Shown here piece after piece: positions 35,043 through 45,700 of a DNA stretch of 64,000 bases. Origin of the DNA: Telopea speciosissima (Eukaryota > Streptophyta > Magnoliopsida > Proteales > Proteaceae); contig NC_057924.1 of NCBI RefSeq assembly GCF_018873765.1, forward strand, positions 9,300,001 through 9,364,000, written 5' to 3'. The stretch's first letter is position 1, and each line of letters begins with the position of its first letter. Made by a program: the position numbers and the translations under genes. The notes under the pieces are model-generated. The model was not told where the DNA came from. It worked only from the letters and a program-made list of their open reading frames with translations, and ran no database searches.

Positions 35043-35156
35043 CTACATCCAACTATTCAGGTTTGTTTAAGAGTTGCCAATTTCAAGTTGGGAACTTGAA
35101 CTCAAACCAAATGAACAAGTGACTCAAGTAATCTGCTTTGGGAAAAAAAGTCCACC
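34074..35156. other. 3' flank of the receptor kinase with a (GT)n(GA)n microsatellite
   Basis: AT-rich, no gene recognised. A compound (gt)n(ga)n run lies at about 34979-35037. Confidence 0.5.
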
Positions 35157-35357
35157 ACCAATCCTTCTGAACTAAAAGGGTGTACCCAGTGCACGAGGCT
35201 CCCGCCACTACGGGGTCTAGGGAGGGTCATAATATACGTAGTCTTACCCCTGTTTTCGCAAAGTGACTGTTTCCAGGCTAGAACCTATGACCACTTGGTC
35301 ACAATGAAGCAACTTTACCATTGCACCAAGGCCCGCCCTCACCAATCCTTCTGAACT
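35157..35357 (-). mobile_element. Full-length Au SINE with 17-bp target duplication
   Basis: Minus-strand SINE at 35174-35340. Read on the minus strand it starts gagggcgggccttggtgcaa, then atggtaaagttgcttcattg, a degenerate B box (ataggttctagcctgg), and ends gtgcactgggtacaccc. The perfect direct repeats accaatccttctgaact at 35157-35173 and 35341-35357 show a target-primed insertion and fix the ends. It is the best-preserved SINE in the window. Confidence 0.93.
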
Positions 35358-35923
35358 ATTGGATCTTAATTGAATCAAGAGAGCCGGCTCACAATTGTAT
35401 CCACTGCTCATATATTTGCCTTCACTCAATCCTTGTGTACTTTCATTCACATGTTGCACCTTTAACTTTGAATGCCAAAGAGGGCTTTTCACATGGAACA
35501 ACTGCAAACCTTCATGGCAATGACCTCTAGACCTTTTTTCTTTTAATTATTATTAAAAACAGAAAATTGTTGCAGACATCGAAAGGATAATCACTTGACC
35601 TCTAGACTTGATTTGGCTATGAATTTTACTCCAATTACAAATTTCATTTTGCTAAACAAAACAAACCAAATTGTATGTCAATAGATATAAGATTGTAAAT
35701 GGATCAGATACAAACCATTTTTTACAGTATTGAAGGTTATACTTAGTTTGTTTTCTTATCTATCATATGGCAGTTTGAGATGGTGGCCTGGCATTTTTTT
35801 AATTTTGAATTGCTGCCATCTATCAACCATTGGATCTCGACATTAATTCCACGTAGCGGCCTGTGAGTTGAGCGCAGTACGATGGCCGCTCAACCTCAAG
35901 CCGCATAGGATCCAAATCCTTCA

Positions 35924-36125
35924 CTGTATCGAATTTTTATCGTATATGGTTCCCTGACCGGTACGGTTCCCTAGTGCCTCTCACAAGAGGAGGGTGGACC
36001 CCACCCGCCACCACCTGGGCAGAGTGTTCGATCCGGTGTCCCGGGTGGGTCCCACCCCCCTCTTGTGATAGGCACTAGGGAACTGCACCAGTCAGGAACC
36101 GTAGACAATAACGATTCCACTGTAT
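35924..36125. repeat. Palindromic MITE, about 200 bp, upstream of the TPR gene
   Basis: Left arm ggttccctgaccggtacggt, then ctagtgcctctcacaagagg; right-arm complement ggttcctgactggtgcagtt, then ctagtgcctatcacaagagg. The arms meet around a GC-rich centre at about 36015. It ends about 270 bp before the start codon of the TPR gene. Confidence 0.8.
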
Positions 36126-36398
36126 CACATCCAATCGGGTTTTTATCTTTCCTTGTCTGAATTAAAAAGCTTGTGCTCCAAGAGACTGGACAGAGAAATG
36201 AGCAATCTCAACCCAAACTTTTCAGTTAAGACGGTTTATTGGTAGAACCGTTAAAACGGTTGACCAAGCATTTTACGGACTTTTCCGTTAAAACAGTTGA
36301 CCAAGCCAATTTACAGAACCACTACATTCACTACACTCCATTCCGCTCTGTTTTTTTCCTCTCAAGTCTCACCAACAGAAACATACTCTATATCTCTA

Positions 36399-38486
36399 AT
36401 GGCATCGTCTTCGAGATCGATGTCGACGACAACGATGATGACAAGAAGAGACAAAGTCCATTCGATCTTTGACAAATTCGATATCAACCGTGACGGAGGC
36501 CTCAGCCGCGATGAAATGGGTGCCCTCGTCACTGCTGCCAACCCAAACGTCAAGTTCAGCTCTGATCAGATTTCCGCCATTGTTGATGAAGTTTTCCGAT
36601 TGTATTCCGATTTCATCGAAAACCCTTTAACAGGTCTCACCTTCAATGGCCTTCTTCGCACCTATGATGACGGCGCCGGCGACGTTGATAAGGATTTCTC
36701 AACATTCTTTCCTTCCTCTGATAAGGTCATCTCCACAACCCAATTGGATGCAAACCTTAGGGTTGCACCTGCTTGGGCTACTAAGTCGCCCAACCATGGT
36801 GTAAAGTATGAGAATATATGGAAGCTTGTCGAGGATCTGGAGATAGTTATCAGAAGGAGAATTAAGGCTTGTACTTATGGTCACAACGAAAAGAATAGGG
36901 TAGAATTTGATGATAAGAAGTTCTTCTGGGATGAGAATTGTACCGATTTCAGGACACTTTTGAAGGAAGTGTGAGAGATTCGGATTGCCATTGATCGGAA
37001 TTTGGATTTGTCAAGGGAAGAGGCTTTTGATCGGCATATGGCGATTGCACGGACCTTGGATGATTATAAGCTTCATACAGAGGCACTTCAGAGCTTCCAG
37101 CGCGCAGCGGATTTGAGCCCGATCGATGATGTTTGGCCGCATTTCAGGTTAGGCAATTGTTTATACTTGTTAGGGAGGTTGAATGAGGCTAAGGTTAGCT
37201 ATATGTTGGGTCTGGAGTTGGCATCAAAGATTACCAATTCGAACAGGTGGTTGGAACTGTTGCCATCGCTACACTTCAATTTGGGGATTGTTTTGCAAGG
37301 AGAAGGGATGTTGCTCAGTGCAAGTGAGCATTATCGTGAAGCCGCAATTCTGTGTCCAACACATTATCAGGCTTTGAAGCTCTTGGGGAGTGCATTGCTT
37401 GGATTAGGGGAGTATAGGGCAGCAAAGAAGGCATTGGAGGAGGCAGTGTTGTTGAACCCAAAATACGCAGATGGCCATTGTGATCTTTGGTCAGTTCTTC
37501 ATGCACTGGGGGTGGCTAAGAGGGTAATTTGGAAGTTCAATAGGGCCATTGATCTAAATCCCACCAGACATTGGGATACGATGTACAAATTTGCTCGCTT
37601 GTTTGAGTATTTTGGTTTAGAGTTTAGGGCTGCAGAGATGTATCTGAGAATTATGGGGATTCAGATTCAGCCAAACCATTGGCAAGCCCAAGTGAAGCGA
37701 ACAATCTCACTGTTCAAAGCAGGGGAATCTGCAGATGCAAATAATTTGTTGTGGTTGTTGTGGGAGGTCCTCAAGAAGACAAACAGGGTTCAATTATATG
37801 ATACAATTGCATATAAGAAAAATCAAGGTGGCCACTTGAGTACATTGGCTAAGATAAAGAAGGGTTTGGCAAATGGAGTGGACGTGATTGTCATGAAAGC
37901 ATTTGGGAAAACCGCAAGGAGGGAGTGTCTTGCCGATGCCCTTCACATCAGGGACTTCCAGAGGATCACTGGACTTCATCGATGTGATGTTTCTCTTCTG
38001 AATAAGGAGAGTGAGGAGCCAGAGAAATCAATAGAGAAGGCAGCAATAGAGGTGATTTTACGCAAGTTGCTTCACTTTCTAAAACTAGAAGCTTTTCTGA
38101 GAGCAGTTAAAGCAGTTAACCAACAAGTTTTTTCAGTCTTGGATGCTACCAGTTCTGGGAGAGTGGACTTAGGCATGTTCTATGCTTTCATTGCTCCCAT
38201 CTGTGCTGGGGAACCAAGGAATCGCAAGCGGGCGGCCTTTGATGCTCTGTTGTGGCGCTCGAAGAATAAGGGTCAAGGTGTAATCAGAAAGGTTGATGCA
38301 TTAATCTACATGAGATACTTGAGGCTAATTTATTTCCCTTCTCAAGGATATAGTGACCAACTGGTAGTACATGTAGAAGAGGAGAACAAGATGATTTCAT
38401 TCCCTGAGTTCCTCCAAATATTTGATGATGACCAATGGCGCTTCTACATCATCTTGAACACTTTGATGAAGCTTGAAACCCGTTGA
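36399..38486 (+). pseudogene. EF-hand/TPR protein (At1g05150/At2g32450-like) with one in-frame TGA
   Basis: A single-exon frame runs from ATG 36399 to 38486, about 694 codons, interrupted only by a TGA at 36972-36974. The first 191 residues hold one canonical EF hand (DINRDGGLSRDE) and the family motif GLLRTYDDGAGDVDKDF. After the stop the same frame continues with SREEAFDRHMAIA, then TPR repeats (ALQSFQRAADLSP, LNFxLGIVLQGEGM-like, HYREAAILCPTHYQALKLLG, EYRAAKKALEEAVLLNPKYA) and the family C-terminus GRVDLGMFYAFIAP to WRFYIILNTLMKLE. The family is a plant calcium-binding TPR protein of unknown role, about 800 residues, so this copy is shorter. The last TPRs are more diverged than the rest. 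A young pseudogene is the simplest reading; a sequencing error, or two separate proteins, remain possible. Confidence 0.75.
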
Positions 38487-39520
38487 AACCCATGACAGGA
38501 TCCATCATGGTAGGCATTTTTGTGATGCATGATCTCTCACTTCAGCCTTTGTATGACTTGTTATAGCCATGGCAATGTTCCTTCTAAAATTAAGCGAGAA
38601 CAGTACGGATTTAAAGAGTACTGGAGTGAGGCTAAAGTAATGAAAGATAAGTTCAAAGCTATTTTGATGACATTATATTGAAAACACTATTAAAGAACCT
38701 TGACCATCCATCTCACTGGTTCCTTTCCTTTATATCACATAGATTTTAATCTACCACTCATATTCATTTCACTTGTCCAAATAGACAGACTAACTAGGTA
38801 GTCATCTCTGTTAATAATTTATGAATTGGATCTTATGAGACAATTCTTTACACAGCATAATTAACTATCAGAATTCTCTTTTTACTTTTTGCAAAAAAGC
38901 CATAGAAAAATATTGTTTTGATGTTCTATATCAGCTTTTAAATGTTTTGTATTGAATGATGTGAACAATTTTTATCTCTGTTATATGTAAATGATCATTC
39001 TTGAAAAATGGTGGTAACCTCTCCCCTTTTGCTGCAACTCAATTGATAAAGTTCTTATTTGGGACTCCCTTGAATCATCATTGGGTTCGCTCCCTGTGTA
39101 AAGCTATAGCTTCCAGGAGAGCTTATTTTTGGTAAGCATTTTCTAACCTTGTCTACATTGTTTCTAACACCCTATTAAGGGGCTTTTCGTTGTCTAATAA
39201 TCTACCTATTTACGGTGTTTTGCCACATCCTCTTATAGTATCACTCCCTGAATCTCTTCAAGTCTCATAAGTGAGTAGATGAAGTCGTACTTTCTAGGAC
39301 TTCTATAGCTATGAACAGCTCTAATCATCATAAAGGAATAGTGTTTTTAATGTCCTTTACCTCAATAGTGCCTACTGAGCTCTTGGCTGAAAGTTTAAGA
39401 TCTCATCGTTATATTTAGATGAAGTGGAGTGGATCAAACAGGTGGTGTGTGCAGTGAGGGTTCTAGACTTAAAAGGTAACGATGGCAATTTTTATTTTTA
39501 TTTTTTGAATTGGGAGCTTT

Positions 39521-39562
<42 letters not shown>

Positions 39563-39593
39563 TTTTTTAGGGGGGGGGGGAATAGGGAGGGGG
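38487..39593. other. 3' flank of the TPR gene, (AT)n microsatellite near its end
   Basis: No gene recognised. An (at)n run lies at about 39527-39560, followed by a run of G. Confidence 0.45.
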
Positions 39594-39700
39594 AAGGTAC
39601 CAGCCAGGAGACTCGAACTTTACCTGGTGAGCATGGGCATGAAGCACACCACAGCTCACCAACTGCACCAGGCAGCTGTTGGTACGATGGCAAGTTATTA
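39594..39700 (-). mobile_element. tRNA-derived SINE, not the Au family
   Basis: Read on the minus strand: tggtgcagttggtgagctg looks like a Pol III A box and aaagttcgagtctcctgg like a B box, about 50 bases apart. Downstream on that strand come C-rich sequence and the (at)n run at 39527-39560, which would be its tail. No target duplication was found, so the ends are approximate. Confidence 0.5.
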
Positions 39701-40433
39701 TTAGTAGATTACATGCAACCTATGAATATAGGAGAAACTATGGCGTGCACACTTCATATGTTTTTCAGTTTGTTTGGTCTAAGTGTAATCTTTGGGGTTG
39801 GTCTGAAGGACTATGAATGCAGCATGGGCCCAACAACTTGAGCCCGAGCATGGCCAGCACCATTTTTCCTTGGCTTGGATTGGGATTTAAAGTTTGTGGA
39901 CTGGGCTTGAGTTGAAAACGTGAGTCCAGGCGGACTAGGTTAGGGTTGAGGCCTCGTCTAGACAAGCCTAATTTAGTTGCCTTTCGCTTATATATATACT
40001 AGCAAACATGCACATGCATATGCACGTGTAACCATATGCTCGGGGAGAAAGAAATATGAAGGAGGCAAAATTGTGGAGAAAAGGTGTTAAGAAGCTTTTT
40101 CAAACATAGAAAGATTTCCAACAAAATACCATAGGAATTGTGAGGAAAAAAACAAGAACACGATGAAAAGAACCAAACACTTAATAACATCAAACAAAAG
40201 CATACCAACATAAATTGAGAATAAAAATATAAAGAGAGTCATAAAAAACTCGAAACAAAATAAGAGAATGTAGTGTTGAATCTTGAAAGAACCACGAGAT
40301 AAAGCGTGAAAAATAACTTAAGTAGTACTTAAATATCACAACATTTCTTACTTATTTACCATGGGATATCATAAATTTTAAGTTCACGTCTCTTTTTATG
40401 TTGTAACTAAAATATCACAAAAGTGAGAGTTTC

Positions 40434-40493
<60 letters not shown>

Positions 40494-41340
40494 CCCATGA
40501 GTATAGGGTGAGTACGTGTATGATGTCACTTTGGTGACATCTATCCTTTTCCATGGCGCCGTGGTGGATTACCATGGCGTCATTCTCTGGGCGTGACATT
40601 ACCAGGCATATTTGAGCTTTTTTAGGCCAGGGAAGGTGAGCAATACCTCTTTTAACATTTGGTAAAAGGGTCTTATAAGTCATTTTTAAGGATGTCAGGA
40701 TGATTTGGCTTAGATATAGGGGCAAGAATCCTTATTGAGAGAGATATCGATGTCTGTCTGTGTCCTATTGTCATCATCGTCGGGGGGTGACAAAATTCAG
40801 TGTCTACACCACCGAAAGAGGCAATGACATACTACTGTAACAGATAGTGAATAAGACGAACAAGAAGACGAGAAATGAAGAAACTAAATGTCGTTGCCAC
40901 AGTTAGGCTGGAGGAAGAAGACAACCACCAATCCCCTTCCTCGGGGCTTCAAGGGTAAAATTGTCCAAAAAAATATGTTGTTGATGGTAAAACACTCTTA
41001 CCAAAAGGAAAAAAAAATGGTAAAGCACTATATTGGTTAATTTGGTAAAAGGAAACTCAACTTTGTCTAATTTTGTCAAACCAAATATTAGGTGAAAAAC
41101 CCAAAAGTGTCTAATCTCGTAATTATCTCTTAAAAAAACCTGAAAAGGGGTTTTCTGTAAGGCTGCGTGGTCCCTACACCAACATAGCCAATGAAAATGC
41201 ATGCATTGGCATCTAAGGGAAGGGGTAGAGTGGTCTTTTCCGTGGCCACCTGAGAGGACGTAGGTGGCGCTGGCGACAGCGTTCTAGACTCTCTGGACTT
41301 TTTGAATTTTGAACAAAGAGGTTTTTTTTTTTTTTTTGGT
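39701..41340. other. Intergenic DNA with a long (GA)n array and MITE pieces
   Basis: A (ga)n array of about 48 bp lies at 40441-40489. At about 41155-41285 there is a copy of the ccctacaccaacatagccaa family also seen near 7.83 and 57.51 kb. No gene recognised. Confidence 0.5.
40441..40489. repeat. (GA)n microsatellite, about 48 bp
   Basis: Uninterrupted ga repeat. Similar shorter arrays occur at 9265-9290, 35000-35037, 47073-47096 and 63763-63787. Confidence 0.9.
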
Positions 41341-41356
41341 AGAAGAATTAGAGGGC

Positions 41357-41498
41357 TTTAATAGGGACTTTAATCCACTGCTGTACTCATCGTGCGGCGA
41401 TGTTGGTGCCATGTGTGCATAATGGGCCCCACATGACACACATGGCACTTGCAGCGTCGCACGATGAGTACAACAACAAATAAAAATCCCTTTAATAG
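41357..41498. repeat. Palindromic MITE, about 140 bp
   Basis: Left arm ttaatagggactttaatcca and ctgtactcatcgtgcg face right arm cgcacgatgagtacaacaac and aaaaatccctttaata. The centre contains gccatgtgtg/cacacatggc. The related element at 8468-8608 has a similar layout. Confidence 0.75.
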
Positions 41499-41512
41499 GG
41501 GGATAGGGATGG

Positions 41513-42387
41513 GGATAAGTAGGGGTGTCAACTCTAGGCCTGGCCCACCAGGCCCGACCGAGCCCGCCCGGTTAAAGCCCGGCCCAATTACTAAATGTGT
41601 CGGGCTTAAGCCCGACATATTTAGTAATTGGGCGGTCCCGGTGTGGGGTCCTAGCTCGTCGGGCGCCCGATCGGACCGATCGATTCCAGGCTCGACCAAG
41701 ACCGCCCTGTTGCAGCCCGACCCAGCCTGACCCTTTAATTTATAAACTTGACCTCCCCTTCCCTCCAAATTTCCTTTTTCTTGTTTGTTTTTTTTGTTGG
41801 TCTTTGACATTTATTGGTTAGATTTAGATACACTTAACGTAGGTGAGATGCGGCTTAGTTTTAATTTTTAGATCTTACTTTGTTAGATGGGCTTCTATTT
41901 GGTGTTGTGTTACTATTTTTTTATTACCCTCTACTTAGTTTGTTAGAAGTGTTTCTATTCGGTGTTGTGCTGCTATTATTTTTTCCTATACTTACTTTAT
42001 TAGATGTGTTTCTATTCGGTGTTCTGCTGTTATTTTAGTTGGGATAAGTTTTATTTGATTTTGAGTTGAGGTGTACAGTGAATGCCAAACGGTGTGATGG
42101 TTTGAACATAATTAAAATTCTGGTTGCATGTCAATTAGTAAGCCCACACCGTTTAGAGACCGTTTAGAGTTGAACGGCTCATTAGCCCGTTTTAGACCCG
42201 GTTTAGGTCCGTTTAGCCCGATTAAAGACCGAACATCGACCGACCGAAATGAAACCGTACCATGCCCGCCCAAGGCAAACCCGAATGCCTAAACGGTCGG
42301 ACACGGTGCAATCTACAAAATTGGTAAGGCCTGGCTAGGCCCGACCGAGACCGACCGAGCCCGACCAGTTGACACCCCTAGGATAAG
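41513..42387. mobile_element. Non-autonomous hAT-like element, about 860 bp
   Basis: Left end taggggtgtcaactc (41520) and right end agttgacacccct plus a (42380). The 7-bp repeat ggataag flanks it at 41513-41519 and 42381-42387. Subterminal DNA is dense in gcccgacc/ggtcgggc motifs. No transposase. It ends about 370 bp before the NOSIP-like start codon, close to that gene's promoter. Confidence 0.8.
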
Positions 42388-42502
42388 CCCCAAGGTGGTT
42401 TCATCAAAGAGTTGTCACTGGATCTTCCTATGTTCAAAATAACGACCGTCGGATTCGAATCCAATTTAACTCCATGCAAATAATCACGGCGGATCAGAAA
42501 CT

Positions 42503-42510
42503 ATATAAAC
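42503..42510 (+). promoter_or_regulatory. Candidate TATA box of the NOSIP/CSU1-like gene
   Basis: The octamer tatataaa lies 243 bp before the ATG at 42753 in an otherwise mixed-composition stretch, at a distance that would leave a 5' leader of about 210 bases. No transcript evidence is available. Confidence 0.4.
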
Positions 42511-42752
42511 CGCCGCATAGCGTATGTACGAGAGTACTTTTACTGAAATTCGATAACGATTAGGATTGAAACACTCAAAGCATACTCTGGTTCCGATCCC
42601 GATCCGATCAACTCCTTTCCCAGGTCGCAAGTCCTAATCTCTAAGAGTGGATTTTAGATTTTTTCGCTCTTTTTTTTTTGCCCTTTTCTAGTCTTCTTCT
42701 TTGGGATCCCTTTGAAAATTTGTCTTAATTGCAGTGCTTAGGGTTTTCAGAG

Positions 42753-45700
42753 ATGCCGCAGCGACATTCGAAGAATAACAATGATCTTGCTTTCTTTACG
42801 TACGATGAGAAGCGAAAGCTTGGATACGGAACTCAGAAGGAGAGGCTTGGCAGGGATTCGATAAAGCCCTTCGACGCCTGTGGCCTCTGTCTGAAGCCCT
42901 TAATCGATCCTCTCTGCTGCCAGAAAGGTCACGTCTTTTGCAAGGAATGCATACTTGAGTGCATGTTGGCTCAAAAGAAGGACATTCAAAGGTCGGTTTT
43001 TGCTCCTAGTTAAACTGTTGGATTTCACTGGGTTTGCCAATTTGCTTTGTCGATTGTTTCATCCATTGTTTATATATATTTAGTTGCTTCGTCTATGGCA
43101 ACAATTATTCATCTTGGTCTTAATTATGAACTTTTTTGAATTAAAATGTTGCTTGCGGGAGTCGTTTGGTCTCTCGAAATTGGATTGCTGAGATTATTAT
43201 GTATCTCCATTTATGGAATACTTGCCTAACAAGGGGTGTTCGGGCCTTCAGGCTAAAAACTGGTCCTTTTGTTCCAAATTGAACTGAAGATACAAAGTTG
43301 CAGTTTTTATGCTTCCTTTCCATCACCTTCTCTTTGAAGACAAGTAGGAGTGTACTGTTATAGGGCTTTTCCGTGGTTGAATCTAAAGCTGCAGCCTGCA
43401 AGCATAATGTATATTCGGTATCAGAATGAGAAAGGAACTGACATTAGGATGTCAGTAGTGGTATAAATTTGAGTTATTTGATGAGCTATGCAATTGTCCT
43501 TGTTGATTCAAAAGGAAGATGAATAAACCACGGGTATTCTTCCTCGTATTGGATCTAAAAGATGTTCTTCTAATTCTCAAATTGATGTACCTGTTCTCCG
43601 CTACACACTAGAATTCCTTAACATTTCATCTCCAGTACAGAACCCCTTGGCTCTTTGATGTGACCTCTTGGAGTACATTTTTCAATCTTCTAATATTCCG
43701 GTTATCTTTCAGCTCTACTGCACCCTTCTTTTGTGGTACCCAAGTATTGCCTTGGCAGGGGCTCAGGTTAGAGTTGAATTAACTTCCAAAGGCAGAGTAG
43801 TTAAGGGACAATGTTTACTCAAGGCGCAAAGGCCTCCTGTCACCTAAGGAATGAGGCACACTCTTTTGACAATTAAAATACTCCGAGTCCACATCCTACA
43901 TAAGGTAATTATAACATGCATTTTCTATGAAGAAAAGGCCTTACTATTACATACTCATTGGGGGGTGGGGGCAAGTGTTAGCCCTTCAAAGGTTTAGAGT
44001 TGGGGCTTTGGCATTCTTCGTCCTGATCTACAACCAGCCTGTGATTGAGATGATTTACAATCAGCCCGTAGTTCTCTTTGCTGGAGCAGAGGAGTGCATG
44101 CTATGTAGGGGTAAGGATTTTTCAGCTTGCTGCATGGATTCTTTAAATCTAAAGAATCCATTCTTCTCCTGGAGCAAGACTCTATCTAGATCTCATTTCT
44201 CTGACTGTGACTAGAGAATAGTTTGGAAGAGGTGTTGGTATTAATTGGATCTGGGCTGTGCTGGCATAGATTGTCTAAATTTCCAGATACGGTATGCACA
44301 GCAACAGAAGCAAGAGCTTCAAAGGGAAAAAGGTCCCAATCCATAAACGCCTATGTCAAAGTAGGTGTAATAATTCGTATTACCATTTACCATTGTGACA
44401 ATTATTGGTTTTTGAATATCAAATTATTGACTAAAGGGGATAAAGGCAATTAGCAACTCATATACTCAAGGCAGATTAAAAGTTAAAATTTATTTGAAGT
44501 ATTAGATTCTAGTACACAATCATAAGTCTACATGATATAATTTAGAGTGTAACATCAGATGAACAACTAGCAAACCATTGATAAAGTTAGCAAGCCGTGT
44601 CCATACATCATTCTTCAAAGTTCAAAACATCAAATATCAGGCGAATGGCCCAATAATATAAAAGTAACCAGATGATTAGAAAAAAAGGCAATCGAAGTTA
44701 ATATCCGAATGGAGCTCCAACTGTTGCTAACACTTGCAAAAAAACATGTTTTGTCTCCTTGAATTGCTTTGTGCCTGGGGATGTGCTTCAATGCACCTTA
44801 TTAAGACCTCAAAATAGGCAGATTCAAAATGCAACTTAGAGTGAAGGCGTTCCCAGTGCACAAGGCTCCCGTCTAAGGGTGTCAATTTGGGAGTCAACTG
44901 CGAACTGTCCTGGAACCGACCCATCCCATTACTAAATGGGACAGTTCTGGGAGCTGATTTTGGGACTGATTATTAATTGGGAGAAGTTTCCCAACGGTCT
45001 AGAACTGGAATAGCTGGTACCCATTCAAGATGCATATTTTCTTATCTAGGGTTATTTAGTACTTAATAGTTATAACTTATATAAGGCTTATGATGCAATT
45101 ACAAAGAAAAACTAATATTAATGTGTCAAGAAAAACTTATATATTGAGTGTTTGAGACTTGAGTACCCAAAACCGATAAGGAACTAGGACCGGGTTATGT
45201 TGTAATTACAAAGAAACACCTATATACGGGTGTTTTTAGACTTTGAGTGCTAAGAATTATTAAGGAACCGAAACCGGACCGACCTGTTATTAAATGGGTC
45301 AGATCCTAGTTTTGGGATCGTTTAGTATGTTGGATGTGTTTAACAAATCCATTAATGAAATGTTTATTTGTGTTTATGATTGCATGACATTAATTATTTG
45401 TGGTTTGCCATAGGTCTCCACCTAATATTTGTTCATGGCTAAGGATGGACTTGGGCATTCCATTCATATAATCGTCATATTGTGTGCCCTCAGGAATGTT
45501 GATTTCGAGACACAAGTGTGAATGTACATATTGTGTGTACATTGGACTTGATCATATGAGAATTTGAATGGATCACTGTCAGTTTTTTTAAGGACAATGA
45601 TTCTCATTAGTGGCTTTAGATTTGTCCCTAGACTTGAGAGGTCCTTATTGTTGCAGCTAGGCATTATGGGTATTGGTGTACTAATGGTTGGAGTCTCCTT

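Noticed and set aside
39771-39990. Another hAT end, from gggcttgag/gcccgag motifs
   Set aside because: Motif content resembles hAT subterminal DNA but no taggggtgtc end or flanking duplication was found.
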